A DNA stretch of 64,000 bases from Ideonella sp. (lineage in GTDB: Bacteria > Pseudomonadota > Gammaproteobacteria > Burkholderiales > Burkholderiaceae_C). The stretch covers positions 27,591-91,590 of the forward strand of contig JADKIA010000034.1 of assembly GCA_016721465.1 (NCBI GenBank), read 5' to 3'. Both the position numbers and the translations under genes were made by a program. Of the stretch, positions 36,929 to 48,315 are shown one piece after another (position 1 is the first letter of the stretch; each line of letters begins with the position of its first letter). The notes below the pieces were generated by a model. That model made no database searches. It worked only from the letters and a program-made list of their open reading frames with translations, and was not told where the DNA came from.

Positions 36929-38295
36929 CTCAAAAGTACGTGCTCGTCGCCGACGACGAGCCCAAGATGCGCCGCGTGCTCGAGATCGCGCTGCAGAAGA
37001 TGGGCCACCAGGTGGCCGTGGCCAGCAACGGGCGCGAGGCGGCCGACATCGTGGCCGCCGGAGGCGTCGATCTGGTGATCACCGACCTGCGCATGCCCGA
37101 GATGGACGGCATCGAGCTGCTGCAGCACCTGCGCCAATTCGACTTCGATCTGCCGGTGATCGTGATCACCGCGCACGGCACCATCGAGACCGCGGTGCAG
37201 GCCATGAAGCACGGCGCCAGCGACTACCTGCTGCGCCCCTTCGATCTGGAAACGCTCGAACTCGCCATCGAGCGCGTGCTCAAGGGCGCCGCCGTCTCGC
37301 GCCACAACCAGTTCCTGCGCCAGGAGCTCGAGCGTGGCTGGGGCGACTGGTGGGCACCAGCGGCCCCATGCAGGCGGTGTATGAGCTGATCCGCAAGGTG
37401 GGGCCGACCAAGGCCGCGGTGATGATCTGTGGCGAGACCGGCACCGGCAAGGAGCTGATCGCGCGCGCCGTGCACAACGCCTCGCCGCGGCACGACCTCC
37501 TGTTCGTGCCGGTGAACTGTGCCGCCATTCCGGCCGAGATGCTCGAGAGCGAGCTGTTCGGCTTCGAGAAGGGCGCCTTCACCGGTGCGGTGAAGGACCG
37601 CATCGGCAAGTTCGAGCTGGCCAACGAGGGCACGCTGTTCCTCGACGAGCTCACCGAGATGCCCATCGCGCTGCAGGCCAAGCTGCTGCGCGTGCTGCAG
37701 GACAACACCGTGGAGCGCCTGGGCAGCAACCGCCGCATTCCGCTGGACATCCGCATCGTCGCCGCCACCAACGTCGAGCCGCGCGAGGCCATCGCGCAGG
37801 GCAAGCTGCGCGAGGACCTGTACTACCGCGTCAACGTCTTCTCCATCGACCTGCCGCCGCTGCGCGAGCGCAAGGACGACATTCCGGCCTGGTCGCTCAC
37901 TTCGTGGACAAGCATGGCCACCGCCGCGCCGGCGGGCCAGGCGCCCTCGACCCGGCCGCAGGCCGCGCTGCTGCAGGGCTATCACTGGCCCGGCAACGTG
38001 CGCGAGCTGGAGAACGTGATCGAGCGCGCACTCATCCTCAGTGGCGGCGGACCGTTGGCGCCGCAGCATTTCCAACTGCAGCCGGAGCCTGCCCCGGTCG
38101 GCGTTGCCGGCGCCGCGCCGGCCGACACCGCCGCGGTCACGGTGGGCCCGCTCAACGAGCAGGTCGAGGCGCTGGAGACCCGCGTCATCGAGGCCGCGCT
38201 CAAGCAGGTGGATGGCAGCAAGCGCGCGCCGCCGCGCTGCTGCAGATCAGCGAACGCACGCTTTGGTCAAGCTGAAGAAGTACCGGCTCCAGTGA
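36925..38295 (+). CDS. Sigma-54-dependent response regulator, NtrC family (frameshifted)
   Basis: About 455 residues: a receiver with phospho-acceptor Asp54 (VITDLRMPEMDG), an AAA+ domain with Walker A GETGTGKE, the sigma-54 contact loop ELFGFEKGAFTGA, Walker B GTLFLDELTEMP and the arginine-finger region LREDLYYRVNVFSIDLPPLRERKDDIP, and a Fis-type end. Frame changes lie near 37345 (LERGWG to LGRLVGTSGPM), near 37895 and near 38225; the HTH reads in pieces (AALLQISERTL, VKLKKYRLQ). The 1371-base span is a multiple of three, so errors compensate. It activates sigma-54 promoters in response to the kinase just upstream. Confidence 0.85.
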
Positions 38296-38399
38296 ACGCT
38301 GTGGTTCCGCGAACGCCGGCATGGCCTGTCGCCGGACGCGCGCAGCGCCAGCTTCTTGGGGGAAGATGCGGCCACGCCACCCGCACGCCACTCGCCACC

Positions 38400-39609
38400 A
38401 TGACCTTCGACCCTGCTGCGCCGCTCGACGATCTGCCCGCCTTCTGCCAGCGCCTTGTCGACGACGACATCCTGCCCGGCGTGTCTTATGCCGTGCTGCG
38501 TGGCCGCGAAGTGATCGACACGCATTGCGTCGGCTGGGCCGACCGCGAGCAGCGCGTGCCACTGCGCGAGGACACGATCTTTCGCGCCTACTCCAACACC
38601 AAGCTGGTCACCGCATGCGCCGCGCTGCTGCTGCACGACGAAGGCCACTTCGGCCTGGACGACCCGATCCACCAGTGGATCCCGGCGCTGGGTGGTCTGA
38701 AGGTGCTGCGTCCCGGCGCCACGCGCCTGGACGACGTGGTGCCGGCGCAATCGCCCGTCACCATCCGCCAGCTGTTCAGCAACAGCGCCGGTTTCACGCA
38801 TGGCGTGTTCGCGCCCGGCGCCTTGCTGCACGAGGCCTATGTGGCGGCCGGTGCGCCGCCCGGACACCACCCTGGCCGAGCTGATGGACGTGCTGGGCAG
38901 CCTGCCGCTGCAGTTCCAGCCGGGTGAAGGGTGGGAGTACTCGGCCGCCACCGACGTGCTGGCGCGCCTGTGCGAAGTGATCAGCGGCCAGCGCTTCGGC
39001 GACTTCCTGCAGCAGCGCGTGCTCGGCCCGCTGGGCATGGTGGACACCGGCTACGTGCTGCGCGCCGATCCGCGGCCGCGCTTTTCTGCGCTGTATGGCG
39101 CGGCCAACGCGGCCGACCCCTTGGGCCCGGGCCTCGTGCGCCTGGAACACAGCCCGTACCCTGGCGCCTGGCTGGAGCCGCGCCCACGCCAATCCGGCAC
39201 GGGCGGTCTGTTCACCTCGCTGCCCGACATGCTGGCCCTGCTGCGCTCGCTGCTGCCCGGTGGGCCGCGCCTGCTGAAGGACGCCACGTTGGCCGAGGCG
39301 ATGCGCAACCAGCTCGCGCCGGCGCAGTGCGTGCAGTTTCCAGGCGACGGGCCGGCCGCGCACATTGGGCGTCAGCCTCGGTTCGGCTTCGGCCTGGCCG
39401 GCGCCGTGACGTTGGCGCCGCACGCGCTGGGCGGCGAGGACAGCGTGGGCGAGCTGCAATGGGGCGGCCTGGCCGGCACGCATTGGTGGATCGCACCCCG
39501 GGCCGGCCTGGCCGGCGCGTTCATGACGCACCGGCTGATGGCGTTCTGGCACCCGTGCTGGTTCGAGTTCAAGCGGCGGGCGCATGCGCTGCATGGACGA
39601 CCCGGTTGA
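38400..39609 (+). CDS. Serine hydrolase, class C beta-lactamase/esterase family (one frameshift)
   Basis: About 400 residues, no signal peptide, so probably a cytoplasmic esterase-type member. The SxxK motif is YSNTKLVTACAALL (Ser near residue 67), the Tyr motif is YSAATDVLARL, and the C-terminal strand has WWIAPRAGLAGAFMTHR. One inserted base in the run near 38862 (after AYVAAGAP) splits the frame; the protein continues as PDTTLAELMDVLGSLPLQFQPGEGWEY (given in part). The span equals 403 codons plus one base. The physiological substrate is unknown; a true antibiotic role is unlikely without export. Confidence 0.85.
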
Positions 39610-39624
39610 GCGAAACGTCGGGTT

Positions 39625-42600
39625 TCAGTCCGGTGCGCCCGCCAGCAGCGCCGCATTGCCCCCGGCCGCCGCGGTGTTGACCGTCACCGTCTGCTCGGCG
39701 CAGAAGCGGTAGAGGTAGTGCGGCCCGCCGGCCTTGGGGCCGGTGCCCGACAGGCCCTCGCCGCCGAAAGGCTGCACGCCGACCACCGCGCCGATCATGT
39801 TGCGATTGACGTAGACGTTGCCCACCTTGGCCTGGCGGGCAATGCGCTCGGCGCGGCTGTCGATGCGGGTCTGGATGCCCAGCGTGAGGCCGTAGCGCAG
39901 CGCGTTGATGCGCGAGACCAGTGCGTCCACGTCGCCACCCCAGCGCACCACGTGCAGCACGGGGCCGAAGACTTCCGTGCGCAAGTCTTCCACCGCATCG
40001 AGCTCGAAGGCGATCGGTGCGATGTGGGTGGCCAGGAAGCGATCGTCCATCGGGCTGCGCGCGATGGGTTGGGCCTCGCGCGCGAGGCGCTCGATGTGCC
40101 TGCCCAACGATGCGTGCGCTTCGGCATCGATCACCGGGCCCACGTCGGTGCGCAGGTCGGCGGCCTCGCCCACCACCAGCAACTGCATGGCGCCGCGCAG
40201 CATCTCGATCACGCCATCGGCCACGCGCTCGTGCACGCACAGCAGGCGCAGCGCCGAGCAGCGCTGGCCGGCCGAGCGGAAGGCGCTTTGCACCACCGCG
40301 TCGATCACCTGCTCGGGCAGTGCGGTGGAGTCGACGATCATCGCGTTCAGGCCGCCGGTCTCGGCGATCAGCGGCACGATGGCGCCGTCGCTGGCGGCCA
40401 GCGCGCGCTGGATGATCTTGGCCACCTGCGTGCTGCCGGTGAAGCACACACCGGCCGTCAGCGGGTGCGCCACGAGCGCCGCACCGATGGTCTCGCCCGG
40501 GCCGTGCAGCAGAGCCAGTGCCTCGCGCGGCAGCCCGGCTTCGTGCAGCAGCTCGACGAAGGCCTGGGCCACGCCGGGCGTCTGCTCGGCGGGCTTGGCG
40601 GCCACCGCGTTGCCGGCCACGAGCGCGGCCACCACCTGGCCGGCAAAGATGGCCAGCGGGAAGTTCCATGGCGAGATGCAGACGAACACGCCGCGGCCGT
40701 GCAGGCGCAGCTCGTTGCTCTCGCCGGTGGGGCCGGGCAGGGTGATCGGATTGAGCCGCTCGATGGCCTGCTGGGCGTAGTAACGACAGAAGTCAACGGC
40801 CTCGCGCACCTCGGCCACGCAGTCGCCGAGCGTCTTGCCGGCCTCGCGCACCAGCAGGGCGCTGAACTGCGGCAGTCGCTGGTCGAGCAGATCGCCGGCG
40901 CGCTTGACGATCGCGGCGCGCTCGGCCACGGGTCGCGCATGCCAGGCCTCGAAGCCGGCCTGCAACTCCGCCATGGCCTGCTGGGCCGAGGCGACGCTGG
41001 CCTCGGCCACGTGGGGCAGCTGCGCGGTCTGCAGCGCGGCGAGCAGCGGGGCGCGCTGCTCGGGCACGCTCAAGTCCACGCCGCGTGAGTTGGCACGGGC
41101 AAAACCGAACATCGCCGCCGGCAGCGGCTGCCCGGTGTGGTTGGCGGGGATGAGTGGCGAGCGCAGCAGGTCCTCGGCCGGCACCTGCGCGTCGGCCAGC
41201 TGGTGCACGAAGCTGGAGTTGGCGCCGTTTTCCAGCAGGCGCCGCACCAGGTAGGCCAGCAGGTCGCGGTGCTCGCCCACGGGCGCGTAGATGCGCAGCG
41301 GCACCTCGCCCTGGCTGGCGCACACCTCGCGGTAGATGGCCTCGCTCATGCCGTGCAGGCGCTGCATCTCGAACCGAACCTTGCCCGTCTGGCGCTGCGC
41401 CATCTGCACGATGGCCGCGATGGTGCCGGCGTTGTGCGAGGCGAACTGGGTGTAGATCAGCGCGTGGTTCTGGATCAGCGCCTGCGCGCAGGCCAGGTAG
41501 CTGATGTCGGTGTGGTGCTTGTGGGTGAACACCGGGTAGGCGTCCAGACCCAGCTCCTGCGCGCGCTTGATCTCGCCGTCCCAGTACGCGCCCTTCACCA
41601 GGCGCACCATGAAGCGCAGGCCGCGGCTGCGGGCGATGCCGGCCACCGCATGGACCATGTCCAGCGCGCGCAACTGGTAGCTCTGGATGGCCAGGCCGAA
41701 GCCGCTCCACTGCGGCGCGGTGGCCTGCACGTGCGCCGCCAGGCGGTCGAAGACCTCGAGCGAGAGCTCCAGCCGGTCGCATTCTTCGGCGTCGATGGTG
41801 AGGTTGATGTCGGCCTGCGCGGCCAGGTCCATCAGGCGGCGCACGCGCGGCAGCAGCTCGGCCACCACGCGGTCGATCTGCACTTCTTCATAGCGTGGAT
41901 GAAGCGCGGACAGCTTGATCGAGATGCCGTCGCGCTCGGCTGGCCCGGCGCCCTGTGTCGCTCGGGCGATGGCATGGATCGCGTTCTCGTAGGACGCCTG
42001 GTAGCGCAGCGCATCGTGTTCGGTGCGCGCCTTCACCCAGCATGTCGAACGAGAAGCGCAGTGCGGCCGTGGCCTTGCGCTGCGAACGCGCCTCGGCCAG
42101 CGCCTCGCCGATGTCGCGGCCCAGCACGAACTGCTTGCCCAGCAGCTGGATGGCGCGCACCGTGGCGGCCACCACGGTCTGCGCGCCCAGGCGCTCCATG
42201 ACGCCGGCCTGCGGACCGCCGCTCTCGGGCAGGAATTTCTTGGCCAGCGAGATCGCGCTGGCCGACAGGCCCGCCAGCAGCTTGTGCGGCGACGCCTCGT
42301 CGGTGGCACCGCTGAAGTCGGCGCGGCCGAGCTGGTCGGCGGTCAGGGCAATGGCGGTTTCGGCATCGGGCACGCGCAGCAGGGCCTCGGCCAGGCGCAT
42401 CAGGGCCAGGCCCTCGGCGGTGGAAATGGGGTACTCGCGCAGCAGCGAATCCATGGCCCAGAACGGTGCCGGCTTGTCGCGCACGGCCTGCACCCAGGGC
42501 TTGGCCTGGGCGATCACCGCGGCCCAGTCCAGCCCGCCGGCGCTGCGCAGGCCGTCGATCAGGCGGTGCAGCAGCGCGATCTCGTCGCGGCCCGGGGGAC

Positions 42601-42629
42601 GGCAGGCGGGAGGTGGTGGCGATGGGCAT
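39625..42629 (-). CDS. putA: Bifunctional proline dehydrogenase / L-glutamate gamma-semialdehyde dehydrogenase PutA (two frameshifts)
   Basis: About 1000 residues, the short PutA form without an N-terminal ribbon-helix-helix DNA-binding domain and without the long C-terminal extension. The proline dehydrogenase barrel has DGISIKLSALHPRYEE, GLAIQSYQLRALDMV, VRLVKGAYWD and YAPVGEHRDLLAYLVRRLLENG. The aldehyde dehydrogenase half has CISPWNFPLAIF, FTGSTQVAK, the Glu in AETGGLN and the catalytic Cys in SAGQRCSALR, and ends NTAAAGGNAALLAGAPD. Frame changes are near 42595 (start region MPIATTSRLPSPG) and near 42035. It oxidises proline to glutamate and would be membrane-associated. Divergent from iorA. 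Confidence 0.95.
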
Positions 42630-42756
42630 GGTGGCTCCGCGGCAAAGGGTCGATCGGGCAAGCTTAGGCGGGCCGGTGCTTGGGCGACTCACTGATTTGG
42701 GCTCGCTTGGCCGACGTTTATCCAGCGTCGTGGCGAGCGCCGAGGGTGTCGCGCAA

Positions 42757-42770
42757 TTGACACGCGTCAA
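42757..42770. promoter_or_regulatory. Short palindrome in the putA-iorA divergent region
   Basis: TTGACACGCGTCAA has perfect TTGAC/GTCAA arms around ACGC. It lies 97 bases before the iorA-like start and 128 before putA. It could be a regulator site; TTGACA alone also looks like a -35, but no -10 is found at the right distance. Confidence 0.3.
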
Positions 42771-42866
42771 AGGGAAAGTCCCGGCACCAGCACGTCTCAC
42801 GCGGGCCTAGGCTGCGGCGGAGTCGCGGCAACCACGACCGGCGGCCCGAACCACGAGGAGACTCCC

Positions 42867-43337
42867 ATGTCCGTCAGTCTGCGCATCAACGGCAAGGCCG
42901 TTCAGGTGAATTCCGAACCCGACACCCCGCTGCTGTGGGTGATCCGCGATGAAGTGGGCCTCACGGGCACCAAGTTCGGCTGCGGCGCCAAGCTGTGCGG
43001 CGCCTGCACGGTGCTGCTCGATGGCGAGCCCATCCGTTCGTGCTCCACACCGCTGTCGCGTGCGGCCGGCCGCTCGGTGGCCACGGTGGAAGGCCTGTCG
43101 GCCAACAACAGCCACCCGCTGCAGAAGGCCTGGATCCAGCACGACGTGCCGCAGTGCGGCTACTGCCAGAGCGGCCAGCTGATGAGCGCGGCCGCGCTGC
43201 TCAAGGCCAACAAGAATCCGAGCGACGCCGAGATCGACGAGGCCATGAAAGGCAACATCTGCCGCTGTGGCACCTACGTCCGCGTGCGCGCGGCCATCAA
43301 GACCGCGGCCGCCGAAGTGCGGGGCGGCAAGGCCTGA
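42867..43337 (+). CDS. iorA: (2Fe-2S)-binding subunit of an isoquinoline 1-oxidoreductase-type molybdenum hydroxylase
   Basis: A 156-residue protein with two [2Fe-2S] clusters: the plant-ferredoxin type (FGCGAKLCGACTVLLDG ... SCS) in residues 40-65 and the C-terminal type (CGYCQSGQLM ... NICRCGTY) in residues 100-140. It passes electrons from the molybdenum site of the large subunit to an acceptor. Length and order (small subunit, then a large subunit with an export signal) match the two-subunit IorAB group, which oxidises N-heterocycles or aldehydes and needs no FAD subunit. The substrate is not known here. Confidence 0.92.
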   Translation: MSVSLRINGKAVQVNSEPDTPLLWVIRDEVGLTGTKFGCGAKLCGACTVLLDGEPIRSCSTPLSRAAGRSVATVEGLSANNSHPLQKAWIQHDVPQCGYCQSGQLMSAAALLKANKNPSDAEIDEAMKGNICRCGTYVRVRAAIKTAAAEVRGGKA

Positions 43338-43351
43338 AGGGGGAGCACGAC

Positions 43352-45486
43352 ATGGTCAAGACAAGGGTTTCACGCCGCGGCTTCCTGCAAAGCTCGGCCG
43401 GCTTCACCGGCGGCCTGATGGTGGGCGTCGCGCTGCCACTGGCCGGCCCCGCGCAGGCCGCCGGCCTGGTGCACACGCCGAACGCCTGGGTGCACATCGC
43501 CGACGACAACACCATCACGCTGATCTCGGCCCGCGCCGAGATGGGCCAGGGCGTCTACACGTCCATGCCCATGCTGATTGCCGAGGAGCTCAACGTCGAC
43601 ATCCGCAAGGTCAAGGTGGCCTTCGCGCCCCGGGCAAGGTGTATGGCAATGCGCTGATCTTCGGGCTGCAGCTCACGGGCGGCTCCACCTCGGTGCGCGA
43701 GGGCTGGGAGAAGCTGCGCGTGGCCGGCGCCCAGGTGCGCGAGATGCTCGTCGCGGCCGCGGCGGCGCAGTGGAACGTGGACGCGTCCACGCTCAGGGCC
43801 GAGAACGGCAAGGTGCTGGGCGCCAAGGGCAAGGTGGCGACCTATGGCCAATTGGCCGAGGCGGCATCCAAGCTGCCCGTGCCCGAGAAGGTGGCGCTGA
43901 AGGACCCGAGCCAGTTCCGCATCGTCGGCAAGCGCACGACCCGGCTGGACACCCCTTCCAAGGTGAACGGCACGGCCAAGTTCGGCATGGACACCAAGCT
44001 GCCAGGCATGGTGTATGCGTCGCTGGAGATGAGCCCGGTGCAGGGTGGCGCGGTCAGATCCTTCGATGCGAGCAAGGCCAAGGCCATGCCCGGCGTGGTG
44101 GACGTGGTGCAGATCCCCGACGGCGTGGCCGTGGTGGCCGACACCTACTGGCATGCCGTGAAGGCGCGCGAGGTGCTCAGCGTGCAGTGGGACGACGGTG
44201 CCAACGCCAAGCTCAACACCGCGGCCATGTTCGAGGCCACGCGTGCCGCGCTGGCCAGCGGCAAGCCCATCGGCGTGAAGAAGGTCGGCGACGCGGACGC
44301 GGCGATGGCCTCGGCCGCCAAGGTGATCCGCGGCGAATACCTGACGCAGATGCTGTCGCACTCGCCGATGGAGCCGATGAACTTCACCGCGCATTTCCAG
44401 GGCGACCGCATCCGCCTGATCGGCCCCACGCAGTGGCCCGACGCGGTGCAGGGCGCCGTGGCCAAGATGCTCTCGCTCAAGCCCGAGAACGTGGCGGTGG
44501 AAAACACCTTCCTCGGTGGCGGCTTCGGCCGGCGCATCGACTTCGACTACATCCTGCAGGCCGCGCAGATCAGCAAGGCGTTGAACAAGCCGGTCAAGCT
44601 GATCTGGACGCGCGAAGACGACATGCAGCACGACTTCTACCGCCCGATGGCCGTGCACCAGCTGGCCGCGGCCATCGGCGCCGACGGCAAGCCCACGGCG
44701 CTGACCTGGCGGCTGGCCTCGCAGTCGGTCACCGGGCGCGTGTTCGGCCTGCCACCCGAGGCGCCGGACGGCCTGATGACCGAGGCCGCGGTGCCGCCCT
44801 ACGAGGTGGCGGCCGCGCGGCACGACTTCGTCAAGCAGGACGTGGGGGTGCGCGTGGGCTACTGGCGTGCGGTGAGCCACAACATGAACGCCTTCGCCAA
44901 CGAGACCTTCATCGACGAGCTGGCCGCCGCCGCCGGCAAGGACCCGGTGGCCTACCGCCTGTCGTTGCTGGAGACCCAGCCGCGCTTTGCCAACGTGCTC
45001 AAGCTCGCCGCCGAGAAGGCCGGCTGGGCCACGCCCGCACCGGCCGGGCGCTCGCGCGGGGTCGCGCTGATGGAGGGTTATGACACCTACATGGCGCAGG
45101 TGGCCGAGGTGTCGATGAAGGACGGCGCGCCGGTGGTGCACCGCGTCACCGTGGTGGCCGACCTGGGCCGCATGGTGAACCCGGACACGGTGGAAGCGCA
45201 GATCCAGTCCAGCGTGATCTTCGGGCTGTCGGCCGCGTTGTGGGGCGAGATCACCATCGACCAGGGCCGCGTCAAGCAATTCAACTTCGACACCTACCGG
45301 GTGATGCGCAACCACGAGGCGCCGCAGATCGACATCACGCTGGTGCCCAGCACCGAGAAGCCCGGCGGCATCGGCGAGCCGGCCACCGCGCTGGTGGCGC
45401 CGGCGGTGGGCAACGCGGTGTTTGCCGCCACCGGCAAGCGAGCGCGGCGCACGCCGTTCACGGCAGAGCACCTGGCCAAGGCTTGA
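43352..45486 (+). CDS. iorB: Molybdopterin-binding large subunit, IorB-type (one frameshift)
   Basis: About 711 residues. A Tat signal (SRRGFLQSSAGFTGGLMVG) at the start suggests export of the folded cofactor-containing complex. The molybdopterin domain includes ARAEMGQGVYTSMPMLIAEEL, LTQMLSHSPMEPMNFTAHF, GGGFGRRIDFDYILQAAQI, RVGYWRAVSHNMNAFANE and the C-terminal catalytic-Glu region GGIGEPATALVAPAVGNA. One frame change near 43632 (AFAP to PGKVYGNALIFG) is the only defect; the span is two bases over a codon multiple. It starts 14 bases after iorA. No XdhC-type maturation gene follows. Confidence 0.92.
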
Positions 45487-45693
45487 GGTGCAGGGCACAG
45501 GCGCGTCGCGCGACGCCATGGCCGCACAACTGCGGCGCGATCTCGAAGCCTGAGGCGTCGGTCCGGCCGATCCACGAGCCACGCCGTGGACGGCGCCGCG
45601 GCGGCCTCGCCCAACGTTTCAGATCAGGCGCCTCGATCGGTCATGCCTGTGCCGCAGCGGCGTGTGCCGTTGCCGCCGCTGCCGCTTGCAGGC

Positions 45694-46797
45694 TCAGGCC
45701 TTTCTGCGCGCGACCAGCCCGGCCACGTGCTCGCCGATCGCCAGCGACGCCGTCAGGCCCGGGCTTTCGATGCCGAACAGCGCGATGACGCCCGCCTGGC
45801 GGTCGTCGAACACGAAGTCGCCTTGCGCCTGGCCCGGCCCGTGCAGCTTGGGGCGGATGCCGGCGTAGTCGGGGCTGAGCGCGGCGTCGGGCAGGCCGGG
45901 CCAGAAGCGGCGCACGTAGTCCTCGAAGTAGCCCACGCGCGCGGGATCCACCGTGTAGTCCAAGGTGTGCACGAACTCCAGGTCGGGTCCGAAACGGGCC
46001 TGTCCGCCCAGGTCGCGCCGATAGTGGATGCCCAGCGCGCCGGGAATGGGCGGCGGGTAGATCAGCCGCTGGAACGGCGCCGCGCCGTGCAGAGCGAAGT
46101 AGCTGCCCTTGCCCAGGTGCAACGGTGGAATGCGTTCGACGGCAAACCCCTGCACCAGTTGCGCGCAATCCTGCGCCTGCAGGCCGGGGGCGAGGATCAG
46201 GTGCTGGGCCGAGACGGTGCTGGGTTCGTCGCCACCGATGCGCACTTCCATGCCATCGCCCACCGGATCGGCGCCCAGGAAGGGCGTCTGGAGCACGACC
46301 GAGCCACCGTGGGCTTCGATCTCGCCGGCCAGTGCGTCCATGTAGCCATGCGCGTCGAACACGCCACTCTCGGTCGAGTGCAGCGCGGCCACGGCACGCA
46401 AGGCCGGCTCCACGGCCAAGGTCTGCGGGCCGTCCAGGTGCGTGATGCCCTCGACCTGGTTGGCCTCGCCGCGCGCGGCCAGCGCCATCAAGGCCGGAAG
46501 TTCGCTGTCCTGCGTCGCGACGATGAGCTTGCCGCACTTGTCGAAGGCGACACCATGGCGTTCGAGAAAGGCGTAGAGCAGGCGCCTGCCCTGCACACAC
46601 AACCGCGCCTTCAGCGACCCTGGCGCGTAGTGCAGGCCGGCGTGGATGACCTCGGAGTTGCGCGACGACACGCCAGCGCCGACGCGGCGTTCGCGCTCCA
46701 CGACGGCCACGCTCTTGCCGTCGCGCGCCAGTGCGTATCCACAGGCCAGGCCCACCGCACCGGCGCCGACCACGATGACATCGAAATCTGTGCTCAT
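45694..46797 (-). CDS. FAD-dependent oxidoreductase, L-2-hydroxyglutarate oxidase (LhgO)-like
   Basis: A 367-residue flavoprotein. The FAD-binding motif is VIVVGAGAVGLACGYALARDG at the N-terminus. SSRNSEVIHAGLHYAPGSLKARLC is the signature of LhgO/L2HGDH-like DAAO-family enzymes, and the end has YAGIRPKLHGPG and FGIESPGLTASLAIGEHVA (given in part). Such enzymes oxidise L-2-hydroxyglutarate or related 2-hydroxy acids to 2-oxo acids and pass electrons to the quinone pool. The start at 46797 gives MSTDFDVIVVG. It is convergent with iorB and divergent from the M20 gene. Confidence 0.88.
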   Translation of the reverse strand: MSTDFDVIVVGAGAVGLACGYALARDGKSVAVVERERRVGAGVSSRNSEVIHAGLHYAPGSLKARLCVQGRRLLYAFLERHGVAFDKCGKLIVATQDSELPALMALAARGEANQVEGITHLDGPQTLAVEPALRAVAALHSTESGVFDAHGYMDALAGEIEAHGGSVVLQTPFLGADPVGDGMEVRIGGDEPSTVSAQHLILAPGLQAQDCAQLVQGFAVERIPPLHLGKGSYFALHGAAPFQRLIYPPPIPGALGIHYRRDLGGQARFGPDLEFVHTLDYTVDPARVGYFEDYVRRFWPGLPDAALSPDYAGIRPKLHGPGQAQGDFVFDDRQAGVIALFGIESPGLTASLAIGEHVAGLVARRKA

Positions 46798-46976
46798 GCG
46801 TGCAGCATAGAGCAATGGGCTGGTCGGCCTGACCATGCTGGTGCTGGCCGCCGGACTGGCCCGGCGGGTGGTGGCCTGATCGTCCGGGGCGCCGGCCACC
46901 TGCGGACGATCGCCGTGGTCGTGGCCCGATCTCGCCGCTAGGATGCGGTCAAGCCACTCGACAGGACCGCTCCACC

Positions 46977-48284
46977 ATGACCAACAGCGCCAGCGCCGAC
47001 CCCAGCACCGCCCTGCCATCGCAGGAAGCCATCGTCCAGGCCGTGGCCCGATTGCGCGACGAATCGGTCGAGATGCTGACCGAGCTGGTCTCGCACCCGT
47101 CGCTGCTGGGCCAGGAGGCGTCGGCACAGCGGGTGATGAAGCGGCGCTTCGCCGGCCTGGGCCTGCGCGTGCACGAGTTCGCCATCGACGAGGCCCGCCT
47201 GAAAGCCCACGAAGGCTGGTCGCCATCGATCGTGTCCTGTGAAGGCCGTCCCAATGTGGTCGGCATCCACGAGCCCAGGGGCCCGGTGCGCGGCAAGTCG
47301 CTGATCCTCAACGGCCACATCGACGTGGTGCCGGTGGGCGCCACGGCGCTGTGGAGCCGCCCGCCCTTCGAGCCGCGGGTGGAAGGCGACCGCCTGTACG
47401 GGCGTGGCGCCGCCGACATGAAGGCCGGCATCGTGGCCTACCTGTCGGCGTTCGACGCGCTGCGTCGCCTGGGATTCGAGCCGGCGGCCAAGCTGGTGCT
47501 GCAGTCGGTGGTGGAGGAGGAGTGCACCGGCAATGGCGCACTCGCCTGCCTGGTGGAGGGCTACACGGCCGACGCCGCGCTGATCCCCGAGCCCATGCCG
47601 ATGGTGATGAGCGCGCAGATGGGCGTGATGTGGCTGGCCATCGAGGTGCTGGGCGTGCCCGTGCACGCGGCCTACGCCCACACCGGCGTGGCGGCGATCG
47701 AGTTTGCGAACCATCTCGTGAGCCGCCTGCGCGAGCTGGAGGCGCGCTGGAACCTGCCGGCCGCACGCCACGCCATGTACGCCAACCACGAGCACCCGGT
47801 GAACTTCAACCTGGGCAAGATCTCGGGCGGCGAATGGGCCTCGTCGGTGCCCACGCAGTGCCGCGTGGACCTGCGCCTGGGTTTCTACCCCGGCCTGAAA
47901 CCCGCGGCCGTGCGCCAGGAGGTGGAGGCCGTGCTCAACGAGGCCTGGCGCTCGCATCCGCACCACGACAGCCTGCGCTACGAAGTGGTCTACAACGGCT
48001 TCCAGGCCGAGGGCCTGGTGGTGGACCTGCAGCAGCCCGTGATCACCGAGCTGAGCCGCGCCCACCAGGACATCACCGGCGCACCCGTCCAGCACCAGGC
48101 CTTCACCGGCACCACCGACGTCAAGTTCTTCCACCTCTACGGCAACATCCCCGCCACCTGCTACGGGCCGGCCGGTGGCGACATCCACGGCATCGACGAA
48201 TGGGTGTCGATCGCCAGCATGCAGCAGGTGACGGCCGTGCTGGCGCTGTTCATCGCGCGCTGGTGCGGGCTCAACCGCTTGTGA
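46977..48284 (+). CDS. M20 family deacylase, ArgE/DapE-like
   Basis: A 435-residue zinc hydrolase. Metal ligands are visible: His in LNGHIDVVPVG, Asp in GRGAADMKAG, the catalytic and bridging acids in VVEEECTGNG, Glu/Asp near IPEPMPMVMS, and the last His in PAGGDIHGIDEWV. The dimerisation domain lies between (HAAYAHTGVAAIEF). It belongs to the ArgE/DapE-type deacylases that cleave N-acyl amino acids or related amides. The real substrate is not predictable. There is no signal peptide. Confidence 0.88.
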   Translation: MTNSASADPSTALPSQEAIVQAVARLRDESVEMLTELVSHPSLLGQEASAQRVMKRRFAGLGLRVHEFAIDEARLKAHEGWSPSIVSCEGRPNVVGIHEPRGPVRGKSLILNGHIDVVPVGATALWSRPPFEPRVEGDRLYGRGAADMKAGIVAYLSAFDALRRLGFEPAAKLVLQSVVEEECTGNGALACLVEGYTADAALIPEPMPMVMSAQMGVMWLAIEVLGVPVHAAYAHTGVAAIEFANHLVSRLRELEARWNLPAARHAMYANHEHPVNFNLGKISGGEWASSVPTQCRVDLRLGFYPGLKPAAVRQEVEAVLNEAWRSHPHHDSLRYEVVYNGFQAEGLVVDLQQPVITELSRAHQDITGAPVQHQAFTGTTDVKFFHLYGNIPATCYGPAGGDIHGIDEWVSIASMQQVTAVLALFIARWCGLNRL

Positions 48285-48315
48285 GCGCCCCAAGGCCGGC
48301 CGTCCCCCGCGGGGA

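Noticed and set aside
42757..42762. TTGACA as the -35 of iorA
   Set aside because: No -10-like hexamer lies 16-19 bp downstream; only the palindrome around it is kept as a weak candidate.
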